Of a stretch of 44,026 nucleotides of DNA, positions 8,679-15,303 are shown piece after piece. Origin of the DNA: Akkermansiaceae bacterium (lineage in GTDB: Bacteria; Verrucomicrobiota; Verrucomicrobiia; Verrucomicrobiales; Akkermansiaceae); contig CANHPN010000015.1 of NCBI GenBank assembly GCA_947462535.1, positions 1 through 44,026 of the forward strand, read 5' to 3'. The notes under the pieces are model-generated. The model was given only the letters and a program-made list of their open reading frames with translations, had not been told where the DNA came from and searched no databases. Positions within the stretch are counted from its first letter, which is position 1; every line of letters starts with the position of its first letter. The translations under genes were made by a program, and so were the position numbers.

Positions 8679-8927
8679 ATGCGAACGACAATTGAATTAC
8701 CGGATGGCTTGTTTCGCCAAGTCAAGACGTTGACAGTCCAGAAAGGATTGACGCTCAAGGAGTTCTTTACGGCTGCCGTGGAACGGGCGGTGGTGGAGCC
8801 CCCTCCAGAATCCCGGCGCATGCTCCATCCGCCAATCGGGGGAGTGGGGGGCAGGCCGATCCCGGCAAGAAACAATCAAGAGTTAGCGGCCTTGCTGGAG
8901 GCGGATGATCTGGAAAATCTCCAATGA
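8679..8927 (+). CDS. VapB-like antitoxin
   Basis: An 82-residue protein with a ribbon-helix-helix-type N-terminus, MRTTIELPDGLFRQVKTLTV, typical of VapB antitoxins that act as DNA-binding autorepressors and cap a PIN toxin. ATG 8679 begins this conserved start; an out-of-frame ATG at 8675 is ignored. The stop overlaps the next ATG (ATGA, 8924-8927), so it is coupled to the PIN-domain gene. The stretch LHPPIGGVGGRPIPAR (about 49-64) looks like a short insertion between the DNA-binding part and the C-terminal toxin-binding part. Confidence 0.75.
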   Translation: MRTTIELPDGLFRQVKTLTVQKGLTLKEFFTAAVERAVVEPPPESRRMLHPPIGGVGGRPIPARNNQELAALLEADDLENLQ

Positions 8928-9355
8928 TTACCTTGATTGATGTAAGCGTGATGTTCGCGATCGTGGTGGAGCGCCATGTGCACCATCCCGCAGCCTGGCA
9001 ATGGTGGAACAAGCAGGCGGCAAGCAGCGTGGGTCTCTGTCTGCCGGTGAGGCTTGGCTTGCTGCGTTTGCTGACCAACACCAAGGCGATGGAAAACATC
9101 CCGGTAACTCCTGATGAAGCGCTGGCTGCATGGGATGCCATGGAAGCGGATGAGCGGACTTTTATCATCGGGAATCCAACCACCGCCAGCGAGATCTGCT
9201 TCCGAAAGAACGTGGCAGGCCGCATGCCGACGCCGAATCTTTGGACAGACGCCCTGCTGGCAGCCTGGGCCGAGGCCGCAGACTGCCGACTTACTTCCTT
9301 CGATGGAGGTTTCCGTTCGTTTCCAAGTCTGGAATTCGAATGGCTGCATGGTTAA
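8924..9355 (+). CDS. PIN-domain toxin, VapC-like
   Basis: A 143-residue PIN-domain protein, probable Mg-dependent endoribonuclease toxin. The acidic residues Asp6 (TLIDVS), Asp109 (LWTDALLAAWAEA) and Asp127 (RLTSFDGGF) fit the PIN active site. The segment PVRLGLLRLLTNT matches a VapC subgroup that lacks the usual second acidic residue at that place. It is translationally coupled to the VapB-like gene. RNA target unknown. Confidence 0.8.
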   Translation: MITLIDVSVMFAIVVERHVHHPAAWQWWNKQAASSVGLCLPVRLGLLRLLTNTKAMENIPVTPDEALAAWDAMEADERTFIIGNPTTASEICFRKNVAGRMPTPNLWTDALLAAWAEAADCRLTSFDGGFRSFPSLEFEWLHG

Positions 9356-9461
9356 AAAAGCTCTTCCCAAGCGCCGCCGGGGTGGTCTCGCGAAGACGGA
9401 GGCTATTCTTGCTGAAATACCGCGCGGCGCGGCCGCAACACCGCCCCTCCTCTTTCCTCCC

Positions 9462-10232
9462 ATGCTCCGAGCCATCTTACGCAATGCGGGAATCCATCCA
9501 CGGCGGCTCCTTTCCGCCGTGCGGGGCTGGCGGCGCTATGTCCGGGACCGGGCGGCATTTCGCAACGCGACCGATCCCACCGTAATGCCATGGGGCGATG
9601 AGCTGCCCATGCTGACGGAGTGGAACGAGGCGTCGGGCTCGCTCGGGGCGTATTTCCATCAGGATCAGTTGGTGGCGGGCTGGATCTATCAAAATTCACC
9701 GCGCAGGCACGTCGATGTCGGCTCGAGGATCGACGGATTCATCGGTCACCTGGCGGTCTTCCGCGAGGTGGAGGTGCTGGACATCCGCCCCCAGCAGCAG
9801 GCCGTTCGCAACGTCGTCTTTCATCAACTCGATTTGATGGAGCCGCTTCCGGACGCCTGGGTCGAGTGCGCGGATTCCTTGTCGTGCCTGCACACCATCG
9901 AGCACTTCGGACTGGGACGCTACGGGGATTCCATCGATCCCCAAGGCCATCTCAAGGGTCTGGAGCAGTTGAAGCGCATGGTCAAACCGGGAGGCCGGCT
10001 CTATCTATCCACTCCGATCGGGCCGCAGCGGGTCGAGTTCAACGCGCACCGGATCTTCGCCGCGCAAACCGTGGTGGACTGGTTCCGTGAGGGGTGGGAG
10101 ATCGAGCGTTTCGCCTATCTGGACGACTCTGAAAACACGCACGAAGACGTTGATTTGAAAACGGCCGACATCGCCAACCACTTCGGCTGCCAGGCCGGTT
10201 TGGGAATCGTCGCAGCGAGGAAGGTCCGGTAG
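9462..10232 (+). CDS. DUF268 methyltransferase-like protein of the glycan island
   Basis: A 256-residue protein with a Rossmann SAM-methyltransferase-like core. HVDVGSRIDGFIGHL serves as motif I, VEVLDIRP ends the second strand with an acidic residue, and LHTIEHFGLGRYGD and PGGRLYLSTPIG are the strongly conserved DUF268 segments. DUF268 proteins are common in polysaccharide gene clusters, and a role in modifying a sugar or lipid-linked intermediate is inferred. ATG 9462 is chosen because the conserved fold starts soon after, while the open frame upstream overlaps the PIN toxin gene. No membrane segment is seen. Confidence 0.72.
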   Translation: MLRAILRNAGIHPRRLLSAVRGWRRYVRDRAAFRNATDPTVMPWGDELPMLTEWNEASGSLGAYFHQDQLVAGWIYQNSPRRHVDVGSRIDGFIGHLAVFREVEVLDIRPQQQAVRNVVFHQLDLMEPLPDAWVECADSLSCLHTIEHFGLGRYGDSIDPQGHLKGLEQLKRMVKPGGRLYLSTPIGPQRVEFNAHRIFAAQTVVDWFREGWEIERFAYLDDSENTHEDVDLKTADIANHFGCQAGLGIVAARKVR

Positions 10233-10234
10233 GG

Positions 10235-10325
10235 CGGTTGTGCCTGCGGCACCCGGTGTTTCGGTGTTTCGGTGTTTCGGTGTTTCGGTGTTTCGGTGTT
10301 TCGGTAAGACGGTAAGACGGTAAGA
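10235..10325 (+). repeat. Tandem octamer array upstream of the four-helix-bundle gene
   Basis: A lead-in CGGTTGTGCCTGCGGCAC (10235-10252) is followed by six CGGTGTTT units (10254-10301) and three CGGTAAGA units (10302-10325). The array ends two bases before the ATG at 10328, so the last units occupy the ribosome-binding region. Related sequence lies downstream as a direct copy (10725-10760) and inverted copies (10801-10861). Confidence 0.85.
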
Positions 10326-10327
10326 GT

Positions 10328-10702
10328 ATGAACAAAGTCTACAGCGTTAGGGATTTGGATGTATACAAGGCGGCGTTTTCGCTCCAACAGGAGATATTTT
10401 TGATCTCAAAGAGCTTCCCCAAAGAAGAGACGTATTCGCTGACGGACCAGATCCGCAGGTCCTCACGCTCAATTGGAGCCAATCTCTCAGAGGCATGGGC
10501 GAAGCGCAAATATCCAGCCCACTTCCTTTCGAAACTGACGGACTCGGACGGCGAGCTTCAAGAAACGCTCCACTGGCTGGCTTCCGCCGAAGCGTGCGAA
10601 TATATCCATCCGGAACAATTGAATCACCTACAACACAAAGCTGAAATTGTAGGAAAACAACTTGGCAGCATGATCAATCGCTACGAGTCGTTCTGCTTCT
10701 GA
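10328..10702 (+). CDS. Four-helix-bundle protein of the S23 / IVP family
   Basis: A 124-residue, all-helical protein. The segments RDLDVYKAAFSLQQEIF, LTDQIRRSSRSIGANLSEAW and FLSKLTDSDGELQETLHWL match the S23-type four-helix-bundle family, first seen as inserts in 23S rRNA genes and related to the Avd accessory protein of diversity-generating retroelements. No retroelement of that kind is nearby. The ATG directly follows the octamer array. Base composition is less GC-rich than the neighbours, which suggests separate origin. Molecular function unknown; nucleic-acid binding is plausible. Confidence 0.85.
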   Translation: MNKVYSVRDLDVYKAAFSLQQEIFLISKSFPKEETYSLTDQIRRSSRSIGANLSEAWAKRKYPAHFLSKLTDSDGELQETLHWLASAEACEYIHPEQLNHLQHKAEIVGKQLGSMINRYESFCF

Positions 10703-10715
10703 AAGGCCGCGCGCG

Positions 10716-10861
10716 CCGGTGTTTCGGTTGCGCCTGTGGCACTCGGTGTTGCGGTAAGAGCGAATGGGCAGACGCTTCGCACGGGCTTTTTCTCTCTTTT
10801 CTTACCGGTTCACCGAAACACCGAGCCGAAGGCCACCGAAACACCGAGCCGCAGGCAACCG
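10716..10861 (+). repeat. Direct and inverted copies of the octamer-array repeat
   Basis: CCGGTGTTTCGG at 10716 leads into CGGTTGCGCCTGTGGCACTC (10725-10744), then GGTGTTGCGGTAAGAG, a direct copy of the sequence ahead of the four-helix-bundle gene. Positions 10801-10861 carry the reverse complement twice (units CACCGAAACACCGAGCCG). The gene is thus bracketed by related repeats in both orientations. Confidence 0.75.
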
Positions 10862-10902
10862 ACCGCGCAGCGGAACCGCAACACAGAAACACCTCTTCCA
10901 CC

Positions 10903-11751
10903 GTGCTCCGCATCGTCCTCCTCGGCCGGACCGGCAACCACCTTTTCCAGTATGCGCTGGGGCGGGTGCTGGCGGAGAAACACGGCGTGCCGTTAGTCAT
11001 GGACGCGTCGTGGTTCAACGCGGAGGGCTGGGCGGAGGTTTCCCATTTCCTCAGGCTGCCGCTGAAGGCGAAGGTGGTGCGGCGCTGCTCGATCGGCGCG
11101 CGAGCGTTGCGGAAGTTCACGGGCAGACATTACTGGGAATACCGGGGCGTGCCGGTCCTGCGGGAAGCGGGCGACGACCAATCGTTCGACGCCCGGTTTC
11201 TGGATGCTCCTGCGGATTGCATGCTGTTCGGGTACTTCCAGACGCCGCTGTATTTCGAGAGTATCGCCGGTCCACTGCGGGCGGAATTGAACGGGCTGCT
11301 GAAGGACGCGCTGCGGCTTCCGGAGGATCTGCGCGCCAAGCTGATGGAGCCGAACTCGGTGGCGGTCCAGGTCCGGCGGAAGGACTATCTGGATCTGCCT
11401 GTTTTCCAAGTCTGCGACTCCGCCTATTACCGGGAAGCCATGCGGGAGATGCGCTCGCACCTCCCGGACGCGCGGTTTTACATTTTCTCGGATGATCCGG
11501 AGTGGTGCCGCGGCGAGTTCCGCGAAGCCGACCAGGAGGTGGTCGATCTGGGAGAGACCGCCGCCAACCCGCTTTACGACCTGCACCTGATGAGCCTGGC
11601 GAGCCACCACGTCATCGCCAACAGCACCTATTCCTGGTGGGCGGCATGGCTGGGTGACAAGGCGGGCCAGCGGGTGATCATGCCGGACCGCTGGTACGTG
11701 CACGGGATCAAGGCACCGATGGAAGAGAAGCGGTGGAAGAGGAGACTTTGA
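10903..11751 (+). CDS. Family 11 glycosyltransferase (alpha-1,2-fucosyltransferase-like)
   Basis: A 282-residue GT11 enzyme expected to transfer L-fucose from GDP-fucose to a galactose-containing acceptor. Evidence is GRTGNHLFQYALGR (8-21), the GDP-binding motif VQVRRKDY (155-162, Arg158-Arg159 and Asp161; the family's first His is Gln here), FYIFSDDPEWC, and the C-terminal SNSTYSWW-type motif NSTYSWWAAWL. GTG 10903 is the only start that keeps the N-terminal loop; no ATG lies close by. It belongs to the surface-glycan island. Linkage specificity cannot be read from sequence. Confidence 0.87.
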   Translation: MLRIVLLGRTGNHLFQYALGRVLAEKHGVPLVMDASWFNAEGWAEVSHFLRLPLKAKVVRRCSIGARALRKFTGRHYWEYRGVPVLREAGDDQSFDARFLDAPADCMLFGYFQTPLYFESIAGPLRAELNGLLKDALRLPEDLRAKLMEPNSVAVQVRRKDYLDLPVFQVCDSAYYREAMREMRSHLPDARFYIFSDDPEWCRGEFREADQEVVDLGETAANPLYDLHLMSLASHHVIANSTYSWWAAWLGDKAGQRVIMPDRWYVHGIKAPMEEKRWKRRL

Positions 11752-11836
11752 ATTTTGAATTTTGGATTGGAGAGGAAGATAAATGGCGAAAGATAGAGGT
11801 AGGAACGGCGCATTGATTTGCACCGCTCCCCCCTCC

Positions 11837-11869
11837 GAACCGTGCGTGCAGATCTCCCGCACACGGATC
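11837..11869 (-). ncRNA. Group II intron domain V (altered)
   Basis: The 33-base hairpin reads GATCCGTGTGCGGGAGATCT then GCACGCACGGTTC on the minus strand, the usual domain V shape. The 5' strand normally begins GAGCCG and supplies the AGC catalytic triad; here it begins GATCCG, so the triad reads ATC. Splicing activity is therefore doubtful. Confidence 0.75.
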
Positions 11870-11874
11870 TCCAG

Positions 11875-12652
11875 TCAGTGGTTTGCTCCTTGTCGGAGAC
11901 TGGTGGTTTCCGTGACTTTGGCGTCTAGCAGGCAAAAGAGCCCCAGTCCGGTAGAGTAGCGGTTCGCCAGCGATAGTGATCCTGTCCCCGGACCCGACCC
12001 CGGCCACCCCGCCGCTTTTGCAGAATGGAGCGCAGACGCATCCGCAACCATTGATCAATCTCACCCAACTCGCTGGGGTGGACATGCTTGAAGTATCCAA
12101 ACCAGCCTTTCAGCGTCCGGTTAATGTCCGCCACGATGGATTCCATGCTCTTGCCGTTGTTCCGGCGGGTCTTGGGCTTGATGGATTCGCGCAATTTGCG
12201 CAGGCTTTTAGGTCGAACCAACCTGATCAAACGCCCCCGACGGCTTCTTTTGAATCGATAACCAAGGAAGTCAAAATGACTATCGGCCACGCTCATGTTC
12301 ACCATGCGGGTTTTGTCCGGATGCAAGATCAGTCCCACTTGCGCCATCCACTCCCTTAACTTTTCCAGCGCGGCCTCGGCCTCTTCCTGGCTGCGGCACA
12401 AGATGACCATGTCTCCACGCCGCAGGCCCCTGCGTTGGACTTCACCTTTTCACAAGCCAGTTCAAGCGTCCGCGCTGACCAAACCTTGTCGATCAGGCTG
12501 AACCACTTGTTTCCTTCCAACCCTCTTTCAAGGGGCACCAGCATCGGTTCCGTCCATACCCCACGTTCGGCCTTGTGGCGTTGCCACAGGTCCTCTTCCG
12601 CTTGTTTATCCCTTGCGGGAACTGACACGGATGGTTTTTCTTCGCGTTTCAT
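11875..12652 (-). pseudogene. Group II intron reverse transcriptase/maturase, internally deleted
   Basis: The N-terminal part (from ATG 12652, through WFSLIDKVWSARTLELACEK to KSNAGACGV) is joined near 12425-12410 directly to sequence just after the polymerase YADD motif (DMVILCRSQEEAEAALEKL). This removes nearly the whole RT palm and fingers and changes the frame. The thumb and maturase part (LRKLRESIKPKTRRNNGKSM and GWFGYFKHVH) is intact to about 11950. A second frameshift there separates the last residues, which otherwise read LLDAKVTETTSLRQGANH to a stop at 11875. It cannot encode a working enzyme. Confidence 0.85.
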
Positions 12653-13085
12653 GGTCTCGGCCTTTCCACCTTCCTGCCGCCCTTCGCTCCACGGGAGTTA
12701 CCCCGCTTCATCACTACTATAACGGCTCTGACTGCTGCCCGGTTCCGCTCGCGCGGATTCCTGTCCGGGCAGCTCTCAACGCTTCCACATGATACCTTCC
12801 CTGCGTTCTCACTCCAACCATCCACAACAACCCGTTTCTCCCTCGTGGACGAGGGATGTAAGGGGAAACGGTTGCCGCTCATGCGACAGGCTTCGCCATT
12901 CCCTGGAAAGCTCGCCGCTGTTGTAAACCGAATCGGGTTCACTTTCGTTAGGGACCGCAGATCCGCCTTAGGCTACTCTCCACCCCGTTTCACGATGACG
13001 CAGGTGCCTTCGGCTGTTCTCCCGTTGCTCGTCTCGGGATGACTCAGACTTTCACTGGTTGATTTCATGTATGTGCGCTCGCACT

Positions 13086-13150
13086 GGCGGCGATCACCGG
13101 TCGCCGCGAGCTCCCGCACATCTCAAACTCCGCGGCGACCAGTGATCGCC
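13086..13150. repeat. REP-like inverted repeat, family B copy 1
   Basis: GGCGGCGATCACCGGTCGCC (13086-13105, continuing GCG) and CGCGGCGACCAGTGATCGCC (13131-13150) are inverted copies with one mismatch and a 22-base spacer. A second copy lies at 25130-25191. It ends 10 bases before the ATG of the next glycosyltransferase gene and abuts the tentative 5' end of the group II intron. Confidence 0.7.
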
Positions 13151-13160
13151 ACTACAATCC

Positions 13161-14336
13161 ATGCGCATCTTCACATGCACTCCCGTCGCCTTCGGCGGCG
13201 GCGCGGATTTTTTCGCACGGGACAGCGGGTTGTTATGCCGCGGGTTTCAGGCGATCGGCGTCGAATCACGGGCGGTGATGCTAGGAGAGAGGAAACCGGA
13301 GGATGAGGCGGATTTGATCCGGACGGAGTTTTCCCATCTGGAATCGGCGGACTGGTGGCGCGCTCAAAATCTCGACGGCGTGGTGCTTTACGCCTGGGGT
13401 CGGCCGAGGTTCCGCAAGGTCGCCGCAGCGATTCACGAAGCGGGGATTTTCCTGGTGCTGAACCAGGACAACGGCGGGCTGGTGAGTCCGCTGGCGGGCT
13501 TCCGCAACTGGCTTGAGGAGCAGTGGATTCTCGCTGGCCAGGGTCGCGGGCCAGGCGCGTGGCTGCGGTTTTTCAAACTCACGTTGCGCGGCCTGAGCGC
13601 CGGACTGGTCCTGACCGACCCGCTGCGGGCCGCGCACTTGAAACAGGGCGACGTGATCGCCTCTGTGTCGCCCAAGGCGGCGGAGCACTATCGGAAACTG
13701 TGCCGGATCTACGGCGGGGCCGATCTGGCGGACCGGGCGCAGGTGGTTCCGCACGCGGTGGAGTCGCACTTCCGTTTCTCCGGCGCGCCAAAACGCAGGC
13801 AGGTGGCGTGTGTCGGCCGCTGGCAGGACGTCGTGCAGAAACGCCCCTGGCTGCTGATGGAGGTCGTTGAGACGTTGGTAGGTTCCGACGAGGAGGTCTC
13901 GGTCGTCATCGCTGGCACGGCGACAAAGGAATTGATAGAATGGCATCGTGGCTTGGACACCGCGAGGCGCGGCCGGGTCCAAGTCCGGGGCCATGTGGGC
14001 CGCGGCGAGTTGGCGGAAATCCTGGCGGAATCCCAGGTGTTTTACAGCCCGTCCGCCTTCGAGAGTTTCGGAATCGCGGCGGCGGAAGCACTTTGCTCCG
14101 GCTGCTCAGTGGTGGCGGGGCGCTCGGTCTCGATGGCGGCTTTCGAATGGTTTGTTTCCGAGAATTCGGGAATGCTCGCTGAGAAGGATGATTGCAAAGG
14201 CCATGCAACTGCCTTGCTAGATGAGCTTGCGGCCTGGCGGGACGGCCGGCGGGAGGCTGCGGTGATTTCGAGAGCGTGGTGCGACCGATTGCACGCGGAG
14301 CGGGTTGCCAGAAGAATTTTGGATTTTAGGTTTTAG
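13161..14336 (+). CDS. GT4-type glycosyltransferase
   Basis: A 391-residue GT-B glycosyltransferase. The N-terminus (MRIFTCTPVAFGGGADFFAR) has the glycine-rich acceptor-side loop. The donor-side domain carries VGRWQDVVQKRPWLLMEV and the E-x7-E signature in SAFESFGIAAAEALCSGC. The last residues (ILDFRF) are encoded by an AT-rich repeat of the ATTTTGGATTTT type that continues past the stop, so the original C-terminus may have been slightly altered. It is part of the surface-glycan island. Donor sugar unknown. Confidence 0.85.
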   Translation: MRIFTCTPVAFGGGADFFARDSGLLCRGFQAIGVESRAVMLGERKPEDEADLIRTEFSHLESADWWRAQNLDGVVLYAWGRPRFRKVAAAIHEAGIFLVLNQDNGGLVSPLAGFRNWLEEQWILAGQGRGPGAWLRFFKLTLRGLSAGLVLTDPLRAAHLKQGDVIASVSPKAAEHYRKLCRIYGGADLADRAQVVPHAVESHFRFSGAPKRRQVACVGRWQDVVQKRPWLLMEVVETLVGSDEEVSVVIAGTATKELIEWHRGLDTARRGRVQVRGHVGRGELAEILAESQVFYSPSAFESFGIAAAEALCSGCSVVAGRSVSMAAFEWFVSENSGMLAEKDDCKGHATALLDELAAWRDGRREAAVISRAWCDRLHAERVARRILDFRF

Positions 14337-14370
14337 ATTTTGAATTTTGGATTTGGAATCCGATCACCCC

Positions 14371-15186
14371 ATGCACTTCACCATCATCACTCCGAGTTTA
14401 AACTACGGCCGATATCTGGCCGATTGCCTTGGCAGTGTCGCGGAGCAGACCGAAGTTACGTTAGAGCACCTCGTCATCGACGCCGGCTCGACGGATGACA
14501 GCGCGGCAGTGGCGGCGCGGTTCCCCCACGCCGTGTGGACGCAGGAACCCGACCAGGGGATGTCCGACGCGATCAACAAGGGCTTCGCCCGCGCGCAAGG
14601 CGACTGGGTGATGTGGCTCAACGCGGACGACCGGCTCAAGCCCGGAGCGCTGGCGGAAATCCTGGTGCTGTTGGAAAAATCCACGGCGGACGTGGTTTAC
14701 GGCGACTGGGATTTCATCGACGAGGCGGGGAGTTTTCTCCGTCACGTGAAAGCTCCGGGGTGGTCGCTTTTCGTGCACGTGCATCATCATTGTTATGTGG
14801 GATCCACCGCAGCATTCTATCGGCGGGCGACGGTGACCGGGGAAGGGCACAGGCTGCGGGAGGATTTCCGCTACGTGATGGACGGCGAGTTCTACGCGCG
14901 GCTGGACGCGGCGGGGAAGCGCTTCGAGCACGTGCCGGTGACGGTGGCGGATTTCCGGCTGCACGGGGCGAACGCCTCGCAGCGGCATCTGGGGAAGACC
15001 CGCGAGATGGAGGTCATTCTAGCCGCCGAGCGCCAACACGTCGAATCGCGGGCGATCCGCCGGGCTTACGGGATCACGCTGTTCGAGGATCCCTATCTGA
15101 ACGGGCTGGTTGACGGGGTGCTGTGGATCGTCGCGCGGGCCTGGAAGTTGTGTATGAAAGGAACGGGAAAAAAGCCGCAGGCCTGA
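14371..15186 (+). CDS. Family 2 glycosyltransferase (paralogue of the 3547 gene)
   Basis: A 271-residue GT-A enzyme. Motifs are ITPSLNYGRYLADCL, DAGSTDDS, GDWVMWLNADD (metal site) and a C-terminal region with YVMDGEFYARLDAAG. ATG 14371 is used because the fold starts there; the eight codons upstream are encoded by AT-rich repeat DNA. It shares motif order and wording with the GT2 at 3547, so the two probably arose by duplication and may act on the same glycan. Specificity unknown. Confidence 0.87.
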   Translation: MHFTIITPSLNYGRYLADCLGSVAEQTEVTLEHLVIDAGSTDDSAAVAARFPHAVWTQEPDQGMSDAINKGFARAQGDWVMWLNADDRLKPGALAEILVLLEKSTADVVYGDWDFIDEAGSFLRHVKAPGWSLFVHVHHHCYVGSTAAFYRRATVTGEGHRLREDFRYVMDGEFYARLDAAGKRFEHVPVTVADFRLHGANASQRHLGKTREMEVILAAERQHVESRAIRRAYGITLFEDPYLNGLVDGVLWIVARAWKLCMKGTGKKPQA

Positions 15187-15303
15187 AAGCCCGAGTCACC
15201 GCCACGCGCTTCAGTCCAGCTGGAACGACGTTAGATATTCCGCCAGGCGGGAGCGGGTTTCGTCCGGGATGAAGGCGTGTGCGGCATGCTTGTGTGCCTC
15301 CGA

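Larger units (their letters stand above)
11793..13085 (-). mobile_element. Degenerate group II intron
   Basis: On the minus strand the order is: 5' ribozyme sequence (from about 13085, candidate start GTGCG), including the conserved core near GTGGAGCGAAGGGC (domain II-III region); an intron-encoded reverse transcriptase remnant (12652-11875); domain V (11869-11837); a domain VI-like hairpin; and the typical 3' end CCTACCTCTAT at 11793. The 3' boundary is well supported and the 5' boundary is tentative. At about 1.3 kb it is far shorter than an intact intron because most of the reverse transcriptase is missing. It lies between two glycan genes. Confidence 0.8.

Noticed and set aside
10235-10325. 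Octamer array considered as a CRISPR array
   Set aside because: Units are contiguous 8-mers without spacers and no cas gene is nearby.
10328-12652. Diversity-generating retroelement (Avd-like protein near a reverse transcriptase)
   Set aside because: The reverse transcriptase fragment is a group II intron maturase with its own domain V, and no template/variable repeat pair was seen.
12725-12745. TGACTGCTGCCC in the group II intron as another copy of the 36-base repeat
   Set aside because: The shared stretch is short and forms part of the intron's own stem (paired with GGGCAGC further on), so the match is probably chance.
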